A DNA stretch of 64,000 nt from the NCBI GenBank assembly GCA_963821705.1, contig CAWGEV010000006.1, positions 1 through 64,000 on the forward strand, in the 5' to 3' direction. Positions 52,254-62,102 of the stretch are shown here, piece after piece. Origin of the DNA: DASUPK01 sp963821705 (GTDB lineage: Bacteria > Actinomycetota > Thermoleophilia > Solirubrobacterales > 70-9). The translations under genes were made by a program, and so were the position numbers. Position 1 is the stretch's first letter. Each line of letters starts with the position of its first letter. The notes below the pieces were generated by a model. That model did no database searches and had not been told where the DNA came from. It saw only the letters and a program-made list of their open reading frames with translations.

Positions 52254-53183
52254 TCAGCTGACCAGTCCCAGCACGGTCAGCCTCTGTCGCTCGGCAACCA
52301 AACGAAGTAGTTCGACGACACGACCGGCGTCGAGGACAACCTGGGAGTGGGTGAACCGGAGGACACCGAAGCCGGCGGCGGTGTGCGCCTGGTCTCGAAT
52401 CCGGTCCCTTGACTGCTGTGTTGCCGTGCGGTGATACCGAAGACCGTCGGTCTCGACGACCAGCTGGAGCTCCGGCCAGTAGAAGTCGACCCGGTAGCCG
52501 TTGACCCGGGCGCCGGTCCGAGGCATCGGCAGGCCGGCCCGGCGCACGAGACGCAGGAAACGCCGCTCGAGTTCAGAGTCGGTGAGCCGAAAGGTCCGAC
52601 GGTCGAGGACGGACCTGATCGTTCGGGTGCCCGGACAACCACGCCTGGTTTCGGCGACCGCACCGAAGTGACTCCGGATCGGTCAGGCCAAGCTTGTCCG
52701 CCTCGTTGATTGCGGCTTCAACCTCCTCTGGGGTGAGGACGGTGCCGAGGTCGATCAGCGTCCGGGCCGGCGCCGTAACCGGGATGCGGTCGCGGCGGGT
52801 GATGTCCGCCCTCGGCAACGCGCGGCGGTTGATGCGGATGCCGCTACAGCGCCGAAAGGTGCGAGGCGGGACGCAAACCGCAATGAGAGCAGACCCGGAT
52901 GGCCGGATCCCCCAGAGGGCGGCTGCGCTCTGATGGCTGAGGACCGCGTTCGTGCCGCACGCGAGGATAGCCGCCATCCAGCGGCCGCGTCGGGTCGGCT
53001 CGGTCGACCGACGGCGTAGACACCCCGCCAGATCGAGCGAAGGCTCCCCCGGGACATCCGGTGCCTGATCGCATCGTCCGTGAACCCCAGGGCAAGAAGC
53101 TGGCCACGAGCGACGACCCCGTGCTGGTTGCGCGCCAGCTCCAAGGCCCTTGCACTTAGCGTTTGCAGCCTTTCCGGTGCCAT
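52254..53183 (-). CDS. DUF559 (Vsr-like nuclease fold) protein with AbiEi-type N-terminal domain, frameshifted
   Basis: About 308 residues. N-terminus: MAPERLQTLSARALELARNQHGVVARGQLLALGF, the winged-helix part seen in AbiEi-type antitoxins, then RMSRGSLRSIWRGVYAVG. The middle has LSHQSAAALWGI and the RTLIDLG segment; the C-terminal DUF559 domain has RVNGYRVDFYWPELQLVVETDGLRYH, where Asp/Glu/Asp would be the nuclease-type site, and RFTHSQVVLDAGRVV. Two indels (about 52670 and 52970). Function unknown. Its start codon lies inside a hairpin. Confidence 0.75.
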
Positions 53184-53206
53184 AGCCCCGTTAATGCTGC
53201 AAACGC
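53159..53206. repeat. Hairpin spanning the DUF559 start codon
   Basis: GCGTTTGCAGC (53159-53169) pairs with GCTGCAAACGC (53196-53206). The ATG of the DUF559 gene (53181-53183, minus strand) lies at the apex, within a CTATGG core like that of the hairpin at 21199. In the mRNA the start region would be folded. Confidence 0.6.
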
Positions 53207-53243
53207 GTGGATACGCCCCTCTTCCCCAGCCGAATTCGGCGGT

Positions 53244-54072
53244 CTAGAGCCGGAAGCCGGGCAGCAGCCGCTTCTCGGTCTCGCCCGCCACCTCGGCGAC
53301 CACCTCGACGTGGCCCTCCAGCGGCGTGCCCCGCATCTTGGTGGCGAGCAGGTCGTCGACCTGGAAGATGCCGGCGGAGTTGTTCATCTCGATCTCGATC
53401 TTGACCGGGCGCTCGTCGCCGGCCTCGATGCTGACCTTGTCGATCGCCGCGGCCGAGAGAGCGTGGATCCCGTACTGGCCGCCCTCGACCGGGATCCGCG
53501 AGCGGCCCTCGGCCATGTCGAGCGCGTCGGCGACCCGCACCACCCCGGCCTCGACCGTGTACGGCTCGCCGCGGCGGCGGTGGCCGATGATCGCGTGCAG
53601 GATCTCGGCGACTGACCACGGTGCGCTCGGGCTCGTCGTAGACGTCGGCCAGCAGCGACTGCAGGCGATCCTCGACCATGAACAGGCTGTAGGCCTCGTG
53701 GTCGGCGCGGTGGATCGACATGCCGACGTCGTGGAGCAGCGCGCCGCCCGCGACCACCACCTCCGCGTCGCGGTCGCGCATGCCGTGGTCGGTGACCATC
53801 GCCGGCTCGATCCCGCCCTTGACGAGCAGCCGCAGCAGGCGCAGCGAGATGTTGAGGACGACCTGCACGTGCACCCAGGAGTGGTCGGACATGCCCAGCC
53901 GTTCCGACTGGATCTGCGCCATGTACCACCAGGCGCGCACGCGCTCGTCGGCGTTGACCGCCTCGAGGAAGCGCTCCAGCTTGCGGTTGCCCCGGGTGGG
54001 CGCGTGGACCTGCGCCTTCGCCACGGCCTCGGCGATCGAACCGGCGCGCACATCGGGGCCCTGTGCTTCCAT
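53244..54072 (-). CDS. HD-domain metal-dependent phosphohydrolase, one frameshift
   Basis: About 276 residues. ERLGMSDHSWVHVQVVLNISLRLL gives the first His pair, AGGALLHDVGMSIHRADHEAYSLF the HD motif, and HAIIGHRRRGEPYTVEAGVVRVADALDMAEGR the later His/Asp, as in HD phosphohydrolases. A C-terminal domain of about 90 residues (KVSIEAGDERPVKIEIEMNNSAG) follows. The substrate is unknown, probably a nucleotide. One indel near 53612. AAGGAA before the ATG. Confidence 0.78.
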
Positions 54073-54263
54073 TTCCTTGATCTTTTCAGGGGACGACTCG
54101 GGGGTTTTCGTGACTGGACGTCAGATACGCGGTTTTGGGCTATTTGCGGAAATTCCGACCGCCGATGTGGTTACCGTGATGTCGCTTCGGCTTAAGGAAC
54201 TGGGATGACGGTCTGTTCGAACACAGGCATATCCGTTCCTGAGTGCTCGTGTCGGGTCGTGCC

Positions 54264-55251
54264 TCACGGCCCAAATCGAGCGCCACATGCCGTCGTTGCT
54301 CGACGTCGATGTCGCCACGACCACCGCGCGCCGCCGTCGAGATGCCGGCGGTTTCGAGCCTGCCGCGGCTGCGCTTCGGTCGCCGCCTGCGGCGCCTGCG
54401 CAAGGCCGCCTAGCGGCTTCACGCCTCCGTCGGCGCCTCGCCCGCCGACGGAGCCGAGCACGCCCGCGCTCGCGACCACGACCAGAGCGATGCCGATCAC
54501 GTCGACGGTGGCGAGCCCCTGCCCCAGGGCGATCAGGCCGATCAGGCGGCGACCGCCGGCTCCATGCTCATCAGCACGCCGAAGGTGCCGACCGCGATCG
54601 CGGCGCAGCGCCTCCAGCTCGAGCGAGTAGGGGATCACCGAGCTGAACACTCCGGTCGCGGCCCCGACCGCGGCCGCGCCCGGGTGAAGCAGATCGCCGA
54701 CCGGCGGCGAGCGTGCCCGGGCACGACCATCAGCAGGGCGCGCGATCCCCATCGCGAGCGCCAGGCCCCGGCCGCCCGGAAAGACGCCGCCCGATCCGCG
54801 CGCTGAGCAGGATGTAGGCGGCCCAGAACGCGCCGGCCAGCAGCGCGAACGCCGATGCCCGCCGCGCTCGCCGACCCGGACGGCCGGGTCAGCAGCAGGA
54901 CCCCGAGCGCGGCGCAGCCGACCCAGACCAGGTCGAGCCGGCGCCGCGAGCCGAACAGCCCGACCAGCAGCGGGCCCACGAACTCGAAGGTCACCGCGAT
55001 CCCCAGCGGGATCCGGTCGAGCGCCTCGTAGAAGCAGAGGTTCATCCCCGCCAGCGCACGCCGAAGGCCGATCGCGAGCAGCAGTCCGTCGCGCCCCGCC
55101 TCCAGCGGCGTGCGGCCGCCAGATCGCGAGCAGCACCAGCGCGGCGAAGAGCAGCCGGTAGAGCACCGCGCCCGGCGGGTCCGACCTGATCGAAGAGGGT
55201 CGTCGCGGCCGCCGATCCGAGCTGAACCGAGACGATCGCGCCCGAGACCAT
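54264..55251 (-). CDS. EamA/RhtA-like DMT exporter, heavily frameshifted
   Basis: About 328 residues, ten membrane helices when pieced together. Segments: MVSGAIVSVQLGSAAATTLFDQVGPAG, VLYRLLFAALVLLAIW, LALAGMNLCFYEALDRIPLGIAVTFEFVGPLLVGLFGSRR, WVGCAALGVLLLTRP, GVFSSVIPYSLELEALRR and IGLIALGQGLATVDVIGIALVVVASAGVL. This fits RhtA-type threonine/homoserine exporters. The last 50 residues are basic and of low complexity. At least six indels. Confidence 0.72.
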
Positions 55252-55299
55252 CGACCGGGGCGACGGCCCCGCGTCGCTCGGCTCGTTGCGGCCGGCGAG

Positions 55300-55794
55300 C
55301 TAATCGCCCATCACCTTGATCACCAGCCGCTTCGACCGGCGGCCGTCGAACTCGCAGTAGAAGACCGCCTGCCACGGACCGAGGTCGAGCCTGCCCTCGG
55401 TGATCGGCAGGACCACCTGGTGGTGGACGAGCAGGTTCTTCAGGTGCGCGTCGCCGTTGTCCTCCCCGCCGCGGTGATGCCGGTAGTCGCCCGGATCGGG
55501 CAGCAGCTGCCGCGCGACGTCGTTCGCCGGCTCCTTCCAGCTCGGCGGCGCGACCTTGTCGAGCCACTCGAGCGTGTCCTCCTGCAGGCCCGGCTCGTCG
55601 TCGTTGACCCAGACGGCGGCGGTGATGTGCATCGCCGAGACGAGCACCATCCCCTCCGACACGCCGGAGGCGTCGACCGCCGCCTGCACGTTCTCGGTGA
55701 TCCGGACGAACTCGCGCCGCTCCTCGGTGTTGAACGTCATGTAGTCGGTGTGCGACTTCAAGATCGCCTCCTCTTCGTGTGTTGGTGGGATCAT
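55300..55794 (-). CDS. YjbQ family protein (secondary thiamine-phosphate synthase-like)
   Basis: A 164-residue protein, intact, of the UPF0047/YjbQ family. Conserved stretches: FVRITENVQAAVDASGVSEGMVLVSAMHITAAVWVNDDEPGLQEDTLEWLDK, and DYRHHRGGEDNGDAHLKNLL with the Asn/His residues of the active centre, then PITEGRLDLGPWQAVFYCEFDGRR. Homologues show weak thiamine-phosphate synthase activity. A longer N-terminus than usual (about 12 residues). Its start region overlaps that of the divergent crotonase gene. Confidence 0.92.
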   Translation of the reverse strand: MIPPTHEEEAILKSHTDYMTFNTEERREFVRITENVQAAVDASGVSEGMVLVSAMHITAAVWVNDDEPGLQEDTLEWLDKVAPPSWKEPANDVARQLLPDPGDYRHHRGGEDNGDAHLKNLLVHHQVVLPITEGRLDLGPWQAVFYCEFDGRRSKRLVIKVMGD

Positions 55795-56527
55795 GCCCCC
55801 GATGGCCGGGTCTGCTCTCCCTCGAGCGCCGAGATGAGGTCGCGGTGGTGACGCTGCAGCGACCGGAGAAGCGGAACGCTCTCTCGATCGACCTGCGGGT
55901 CGAGCTCACCGAGTGCTTCGGCTCGCTGGGCGAGGACCCGGACGTCGGCGCCGTCGTGCTCACCGGCGCGCCGCCCGCCTTCTGCTCGGGCATGGACACG
56001 ACCCAGTTCGGCGGCGACCGCGAGCACACGCGAGCGGCTGGTCGAGACGAGCATCGGCTGCTTCCGCGCCGTGGCCAACTGCGCCAGGCCGGTGGTCGCC
56101 GCCGTCAACGGCGCGGCCCTCGCCGGCGGGTTCGCGCTCGCCCTGCTCTGCGACCTCCGCCTGGCGGCGGAGGCCGCCAGCTTCGGCTTCCCCGAGCTGC
56201 CGCGCGGCATCCCGCCGAGCTACGCCGCGGCGCGCGCCGCCCTCCCCGGCCCGTGGCGGCGGAGCTGACCCTGACCGGCAGGCTGCTCGACGCCGACGGC
56301 GCCCTGCGGATGGGGATCGTCGGCGCCGTCTACCCCGACGACGAGCTCATGCCGCGCGCGACTGGAGCTCGCGGGCCGGATCGCCTCGGGGCCCCACCAG
56401 GCGATCGCCGAGACGAAGCGGCGCATCCTCCTCGACCGGGACCGCACGATCGGTCATGCTCTTCGAGGAGGAGGAGCGCCTGCTGCGCGAGGCGCTGCTC
56501 GGGGACTCGCCGGACGACGCCGCGTAG
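55779..56527 (+). CDS. Enoyl-CoA hydratase/isomerase family protein, frameshifted
   Basis: About 249 residues, crotonase fold: LLSLERRDEVAVVTLQRPEKRNALS, APPAFCSGMDTTQFGG, NGAALAGGFALALLCDLRLAAEAASFGFPEL and RGIPPSYAAARAALPG. The usual second catalytic Glu is not evident in the last segment. Four or more indels (about 56030, 56253, 56360 and 56452). The start is unclear: GTG 55779 keeps the frame, while ATG 55793 would need one more indel. It is followed by the lipoate-ligase-like gene. Confidence 0.75.
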
Positions 56528-56530
56528 CTT
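56525..56530 (+). promoter_or_regulatory. Putative -10 box (TAGCTT) for the lipoate-ligase-like gene
   Basis: TAGCTT, formed in part by the stop codon of the upstream gene, ends 7 bases before GTG 56538. Confidence 0.4.
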
Positions 56531-56537
56531 TGTGGGC

Positions 56538-57297
56538 GTGGACGAGCTGCGCCTGATCCGCCATTCCTTCCCGGACCAGCCCGAGCTCAGCACGGCGGTC
56601 TCGCGGACGATCCTGCGGCGGGTCGCAGCGGGAGAGCTGCCGCGCGACGATCCGGATCCACCGGCCCGGCAACGAGGTCGCCTTCGGCCGCCAGGACCTG
56701 GCCAGCCCGGGCTATCGAGGCCGCGGCCGAGGCCGCTCGCGCCGCGGGCTTCGCGGCGGTCGAGCGCCTTGCGGGCGGCCGCGCGGCCGTCTTCCACCCC
56801 GGCACGATCGCGATCGCGCGCGCCTACGCCGACCCGCAGCCGCCCGAAGCGCACCTACGCCCGCTTCGAGGAGATGGCGGACCTGATCGCCGCCGCCCTG
56901 CGCGGGCTCGGCGTCGACGCCCGGGTGGGCGAGGTGCCCGGCGAGTACTGCCCCGGCGCGTACAGCGTCAACGCCCGCGGCGCGGTCAAGCTCTCGGGCA
57001 TCGGCCAGCGGATGATCCGCGGCGGCGCCCACATGGGCGGGGTCGTCGTGGCCTCGGGCGGCCGGGAGGTCGCCCGGGCGCTCGAGCCGGTCTACGAGGC
57101 GCTCGAGCTGGAGTGGGATCCGTCGACCTCCGGCGACGTCTCGGAGGAGGTCGGCCGCGAGGTCGACCCCGGCGAGATCGAGGAGGCCGCTGATCGCGGA
57201 GCTGGCGAAGGGCTACGAGCTCGTCGACGCCGAGATCGACGAGGAGACGCTCAGGAGAGCCGAGGAGAGCTTGGAGGGATCGACCAGCGGCGGCTAG
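56538..57297 (+). CDS. Lipoate-protein-ligase-like (BPL/LplA catalytic fold) protein, frameshifted
   Basis: About 253 residues. DELRLIRHSFPDQPELSTAVSRTILRRVAAGELP is the usual start of actinobacterial LplA-like proteins; then HRPGNEVAFGRQDL, VERLAGGRAAVFHPGTIAIA (ligand loop), VGEVPGEYCPGAYSVNARGAVKLSGIGQRMIRGGAHMGG-like block with the catalytic Lys in VKLSGI. It would attach lipoate, octanoate or biotin to a carrier. Four indels (about 56652, 56708, 56844 and 57188). A C-terminal helical tail of about 60 residues follows. Confidence 0.8.
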
Positions 57298-57346
57298 CGC
57301 AAGCGACCGCGCGGCGTGTAAGTATCCCTATCTGAAAAGGGGCAAC

Positions 57347-58294
57347 GTGCCAGAGGGAGAGAGACCCGACATGTGGGTGACGGCACCGGGGCGGCTTGCC
57401 TGGATCTTCGGCTCGTCGCGAAGCGGCAGCACCTGGCTGCTGCGGATGCTCTCCGAGCTCGAGCGGGTCATCCCGATCGACGACCCCCACCTCGGCCATC
57501 ATCTCGGCGTCTGGCGCCCCATCCCGCTCGCCTGGGCCACCGCCAAGGAACCGCCCAAGCTGGGCACCCTCGCTGACTACAAGCGCCAGAAGCGCGACTA
57601 CCTCTTCTCGGATCACTACCGGGACACCTGGGTTCCCCAGCTTCGCGAGCTGGTCAGCGCCCGCTTCGAGGCCCAGGCGGCCGAGGACCTCGAGCGGGCG
57701 GGCAGCGTCGATGAGCCGGTGGTGGTCGTCAAGGAGCCCGGCTCCCACGCGGCCGACACGATCATGGAGCTGTTTCCCGAGTCCTCGATGATCTTCCTGC
57801 TGCGCGACGGCCGCGACGTCGTCGACTCCTGGCTGGATGCCTATCGCGACGGCAGTTGGGCGACCGAGGAGGGCGCGTACGGGATCGACGACGCGGGACG
57901 CCCCGCCCTGATCCGCTGGCAGGCGAGTGTCTGGCTCCACCGCACTGAGGTCGTTCAGGAGACCTACGACGGCATGGACCCGACGCGCCAGGTGCTGCTC
58001 CGCTACGAGGAGGTGCGCGAGGATCCCGTCGGCGGCTTGGAGGGCATCTGCGAGCTGCTCGAGATAGAGGCGACCCGGGAGCAGCTGGAGCGAATCGCGA
58101 AGGCCAACGAGTTCTCGCGCGTCCCGGAGTCCCGAAAGGGCGTCGGCCAGGAGATCCGCCGCGCGCAACCGGGCGGCTGGGCCAGCCACATGTCCCGGGA
58201 GGAGATCGTCGCGCTGCACGACATCCTGGGCGACAAGCTCGACGAGCTCGGCTATCTGAAGCCCGGTGACGTCCCGGGCCGCAGGGTCGCCTAG
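57347..58294 (+). CDS. PAPS-dependent sulfotransferase
   Basis: A 315-residue cytoplasmic protein, intact. The 5'-phosphosulfate-binding loop is IFGSSRSGSTWLLRML (near residues 20-35), the 3'-phosphate motif is FLLRDGRDVVDSWLD (near residue 148), and RYEEVREDPVGGLEGICELLEIE is the usual later block. It moves sulfate from PAPS to a sugar, lipid or small molecule; acceptor unknown. AAAAGGGG precedes the GTG start. ATG four codons on after GERPD is an alternative. Confidence 0.87.
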   Translation: MPEGERPDMWVTAPGRLAWIFGSSRSGSTWLLRMLSELERVIPIDDPHLGHHLGVWRPIPLAWATAKEPPKLGTLADYKRQKRDYLFSDHYRDTWVPQLRELVSARFEAQAAEDLERAGSVDEPVVVVKEPGSHAADTIMELFPESSMIFLLRDGRDVVDSWLDAYRDGSWATEEGAYGIDDAGRPALIRWQASVWLHRTEVVQETYDGMDPTRQVLLRYEEVREDPVGGLEGICELLEIEATREQLERIAKANEFSRVPESRKGVGQEIRRAQPGGWASHMSREEIVALHDILGDKLDELGYLKPGDVPGRRVA

Positions 58295-58328
58295 TCGCTC
58301 GCAGCCTGGCGATGACACACTGCCGACC

Positions 58329-58935
58329 GTGAAGCTGCTCGCGTTCAGCGACCTTCATCGCGACCTCGGCCAGGCCTCCGAGCTGGTCGACCGCTCCTCC
58401 GACGCCGACGTCGTGATCGCGGCGGGGGACTTCGCCTCGGTTCATGAGGGGCTCGAGGGAACCATCGGCGCGCTCCGGGGCGATCTCGAAGCCGACGATC
58501 CTGGTGCCGGGAAACAACGAGACCGAGGACGCCCTGCGGTCCGCCTGCGAGGGATGGGACTCGGCGATCGTCCTCCACGGCGAGGGCACCGAGATCGACG
58601 GGACGCAGTTCTACGGGCTCGGGGCCGGGATCCCGGTCACTCCATGGGACTGGAGCTTCGACCTCGACGAGGACCAGGCGCGCGAGCAGCTCGCCGGCTG
58701 CCCGGATGGCGCGGTGCTCGTCGTCCACTCTCCGCCGAAGGGCCACTGCGACGAGTCGAGCTCGGGCGACCACCTCGGCAGCGAGGCGATCCTCGAGGCG
58801 ATCGAGTCGAAGCGCCCGCCAGCTCGCCGTCTGCGGGCACATCCACGAGTCCTGGGGGAGCGAGAGCGAGGTCGGGCCCGACGAAGGTGCATGAACCTCG
58901 GCCCGAGCGGGACCGCAATAGAGTTGGGCTCGTGA
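58329..58935 (+). CDS. Calcineurin-like metallophosphoesterase, frameshifted
   Basis: About 202 residues. Metal motifs in order: AFSDLHRD, IAAGDFA, LVPGNNE, VVHSPPKGH and CGHIHE, the complete set of the two-metal phosphoesterase fold. The NNE in place of the common NHD/NCD in motif 3 is a variant. Three indels (about 58495, 58820 and 58880). The TGA overlaps the next GTG (GTGA). Substrate unknown. Confidence 0.82.
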
Positions 58936-59618
58936 ACGATTGGGATGCAGCCCCGCGCGACCGCGACGAGTGGCGCGTCGAAGTCGCCCTCGACGAGGAG
59001 CACAACGGCAAGACGCTGAGCGACGCGCTGCACCACCTGAACCTCGACGACGAAGCGCGCAAGCTCCTCGGCGGGAGCGTGGTCGTGACGCGAGACGGGC
59101 GCTTCGTCTTCATCTACACGTGGCACGAGGAGTCTGCCCAGGAGGCCGAGCACGTCGTCAAGAACCTGATGCAGGACGAGAAGCTGGTCGGCCAGGTCCG
59201 GCTGATGCGCTGGCACCCGGCGGCCGAGGAGTGGAAGGACGCCTCAGAGCCGCTGCCCGAGAACGAGGCCGCACTGGCGCAGGAGATGCACGAGGCCGAG
59301 CAGGAGGGATCGCAGGAGGCCAAGCGCTACGGCGAGTTCCCCTGGGAGGTCGTCATCGACCTCCCCCACATCAGAGACGGCCACGCCCTGGCGCAGAAGC
59401 TCCGCGACGAGGGCTTCCCGGTGAAGCGCCACTTCCGCTACCTGCTCGTCGGCGCTGCGCGCGAGGACAAGGCGATCGAGATCGGCAAGCGGCTCGAGGG
59501 CGAGGTGCCCGAGGGCACCCGCGTCGGCGTTCGCGGCAATCCGGACGACATGCCCCTCCCCGCCTTCGTGAACCTGAGCGCGCTCAAGCCCGGGTTCCTG
59601 CGCGACCTCGGCCTCTAG
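58932..59618 (+). CDS. Protein of unknown function with two related halves
   Basis: A 228-residue soluble protein, intact. The two halves look alike: WRVEVALDEEHNGKTLSDALHHL then VVVTRDGRFVFIYTWHEESAQEAEHVVKNL in the first, and WEVVIDLPHIRDGHALAQKLRDEGFPV then RHFRYLLVGAAREDKAIEIGKRL in the second, suggesting tandem ferredoxin-like (beta-alpha-beta) domains. An acidic linker (EAALAQEMHEAEQEGSQEAK) joins them. I do not recognise the family. Co-translated with the metallophosphoesterase. Confidence 0.75.
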   Translation: MNDWDAAPRDRDEWRVEVALDEEHNGKTLSDALHHLNLDDEARKLLGGSVVVTRDGRFVFIYTWHEESAQEAEHVVKNLMQDEKLVGQVRLMRWHPAAEEWKDASEPLPENEAALAQEMHEAEQEGSQEAKRYGEFPWEVVIDLPHIRDGHALAQKLRDEGFPVKRHFRYLLVGAAREDKAIEIGKRLEGEVPEGTRVGVRGNPDDMPLPAFVNLSALKPGFLRDLGL

Positions 59619-59657
59619 AGCGGGCCGTGGCGCCCACCTGCGGCCGCTCCTTCTGAA

Positions 59658-61197
59658 TCAGCTCCCGACGACGCGGTCGCGGCCCGCGTCCTTGGCGGCA
59701 TACAACGCCGTGTCCGCGCGCGCCGTGAGCGACTCGGCGCTCTCGGAGCCGTCCCAGCGGCAGACGCCCGCCGAGCAGGTCTGGCCTTCCGGCAACATCT
59801 CGCGCAGCCGGTCGAGCATCTGCTGGGCGTGCTCGAGGTTGGTCCCCGGGAGGGCGAGCGCGAACTCCTCGCCGCCGTAGCGGGCGAGGATGTCACCGGC
59901 GCGCAGGGTCTGGCTCCAGGCGCCCGAAATCTGCTTCAGGAAACGGTCGCCCGCCTGGTGGCCGTGCGCGTCGTTGTACTGCTTGAACCGATCGAGATCG
60001 ACGATGGCGACGCAGAGCGCGGTGCCGTCCCGGTCGGCGCGGGAGAGCTCGCGGACGAGCTCTTCGTCCCAGGCCCGGCGGTTGAGCAGTCCGGTGAGGT
60101 CGTCGGTTCGCGCCGCCACCTCGAGCCGGCCGAGCAGCTCCCCGCGGTCGATCGCGATCGCGGCCTCCAGCGCCAGCAGGCGGACCGCCCGCCGGGTCTC
60201 GCCGCCGAGCTGCTCCAGCGGCTCCCGCCAGTAGACGGCGAGCACCCCGACCGCGGTGTCCTGGTCACGGAGAACCGGCTCCCAGAGCGCGGCGCCGGCC
60301 TCGAAGCTCGGCCCAGAGCTCCTGCGCCGACTTCGCGCCGCGCAACGGCGAGAACCGCTCGGTTGCCGAGGTGAAGGCCTGGATCGCTCCCGATCCCGGG
60401 GTGACGAACGGCAGCGCGATTCCCTCCGCGTCCGCGCCCGCCACCGCCGTCGCCTGCAGGGCGTCGCCGGTGTGGTTGGGGCGCCAGAGAACGGCGACCG
60501 AAGCATGCGCTGTGCGAACCGCCGAGGAGCAGATCGCCCACCCCACCGCACGCGGGTCGCTCTGGGTGGCGAGCTGTCTGGCAACCTCGCCGACCGCCTC
60601 GAGGTTCGCCGCGCGCCGCGCCGAGGCGACCGTCTCACGGCGGAGCCGCGTCGCCAGCGCGTCCACGAGCAGACCGGCGACCAGGATGCTCCCGATGGTC
60701 ACCACCCAACGGACGGCCGGGGTCGGCCCCGGGAGCTGCGTGAGGACCCAGCCGTAGGCCAGGCCGACGATGGCCATCTGCGCCACTCCCCAGCGGCGCC
60801 CGAAGAAGAAGAACGCGTAGACCCCGATCCAGAGGTACCAGATCGTGTAGTAGCCGCTCGGGTCGTGGCCGTAGTAGACGGCGCGGGTGACGACGAGGGT
60901 CCCGCCGACCACGACCAGCTGCAGGGATGACTCCGGCAGCCGGTCCCGTACCGCCAGCAGCACGAGGCCAGCGACGAAGGCCAGGAGGACGTTGCTCCAC
61001 AGGGCAGTCGAGTCGAACGAGCTCGGGTGCGGAAGGACCAGGGACAGGCCGCCGATCGCCGCTCCCGCCAGGAAGAGCCCCCCGAGGATCGTCACCATGT
61101 TGCGTGGCTGATGAACATCCCGCCCGGCGACTCCTATGCTCCGGTCCCCGTCACCGGTCACGCGACTGAGGATCCCAGGCACCCGAGCCGCGAACAT
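59658..61197 (-). CDS. Diguanylate cyclase with membrane sensor and GAF domain, one frameshift
   Basis: About 513 residues. Six to seven membrane helices (residues about 33-180), a short coiled coil (ATRLRRETVASARRAANLEAVGEVARQL), a GAF-like domain (about 205-330) and a GGDEF domain with DDLTGLLNRRAWDEEL, VDLDRFKQYNDAHGHQAGD and the active loop RYGGEEFALALPG. The GGEEF loop and upstream Asp/Asn are intact, so it should make c-di-GMP. No RxxD inhibitory site is seen in the expected place. One indel near 60310. The start is uncertain; ATG 61098 is an alternative. Confidence 0.85.
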
Positions 61198-61226
61198 CCG
61201 TAATTAGTGCCGAAAATGCCCGGAAA

Positions 61227-61232
61227 TACCCT
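61227..61232 (+). promoter_or_regulatory. Putative -10 box (TACCCT) for the two-domain VOC gene
   Basis: TACCCT ends 6 bases before ATG 61239; leaderless arrangement. Confidence 0.5.
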
Positions 61233-61238
61233 GAACTC

Positions 61239-62102
61239 ATGAGCGAGAACGGCTCGATAGACGCCGGCACGTCGATGGGCGCCGTGCGCCTGACCGCGGC
61301 CGACCGCGACCGGCTTCGCGACTTCTATCGCGATGCGATCGGGCTCTCGGAGCTCGAATCCGGCGGTGAGCTCGTCCGGCTGGGGGCCAACGGGACCTCG
61401 ATCGTCGAGCTCGTCGGCGACCCCGACGCGCCGCCCCGACCCCGCGGGACCAGCGGGCTCTTCCACCTGGCGATCCTCGTTCCAAGCCGGGCGGACCTGG
61501 CCCGCGCGCTCCAGCGCGTCGCCGAGGCCGGCTGGCGACTCAGCGGCGCCTCGGACCACCTGGTGAGCGAGGCGCTTTACCTGAGCGACCCGGAGGGCAA
61601 CGGCATCGAGCTCTACCGCGACCGCCCACGGGAGGAGTGGCCGGTTCGCGACGGCCAGCTGCAGATGGACACGCTGCCGCTCGACCTCGACGGAGTCCTG
61701 GGCGAGCTGCGCCGCGAGGACGCGAACGCGCCGATGCCCGAGGGAACCCGGATGGGCCACGTCCACCTCAACGTCGGCGACCTGGCCGCGGCCGAGGCCT
61801 TCTACTCCGGCGCGCTCGGCTTCGACGTGACGGTGCGCGGGTACCCCGGAGCCCTGTTCGTATCAGCCGGCGGCTACCACCATCACCTCGGCCTCAACAC
61901 GTGGGCGGGCGAGGGCGCCCCTCCCCCGCCGGCGGGCAGCCGCGGCCTGCGGGAGTTCGAGATCGTGCTGCCGAGCGGCGAGTCGGTCGCCGCGGAGGAA
62001 GACCGCCTACGCCAGGCGGGCTTCGAGCCGGCCCACGAGGAAGGCGGGGTGCTGGTCACCGACCCGGCCGGCAACCGCCTCGTCCTCAGGGCGGCGCACT
62101 AG
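61239..62102 (+). CDS. Two-domain VOC protein (CatE-like, extradiol-dioxygenase fold)
   Basis: A 287-residue protein with two vicinal-oxygen-chelate domains. The first (about 10-130) has RLRDFYRDAIGLSEL, the ligand His in GTSGLFHLAILVP and the Glu in NGIELYRDRP; the second (about 165-285) has MGHVHLNVGDLAAAEAFYSGALGF, GGYHHHLGLNTW and AGNRLVLRA. This layout matches CatE-type 2,3-dioxygenases of Gram-positives. The last domain lacks an obvious Glu at its metal position (VLRAA), so activity is uncertain. Confidence 0.85.
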   Translation: MSENGSIDAGTSMGAVRLTAADRDRLRDFYRDAIGLSELESGGELVRLGANGTSIVELVGDPDAPPRPRGTSGLFHLAILVPSRADLARALQRVAEAGWRLSGASDHLVSEALYLSDPEGNGIELYRDRPREEWPVRDGQLQMDTLPLDLDGVLGELRREDANAPMPEGTRMGHVHLNVGDLAAAEAFYSGALGFDVTVRGYPGALFVSAGGYHHHLGLNTWAGEGAPPPPAGSRGLREFEIVLPSGESVAAEEDRLRQAGFEPAHEEGGVLVTDPAGNRLVLRAAH

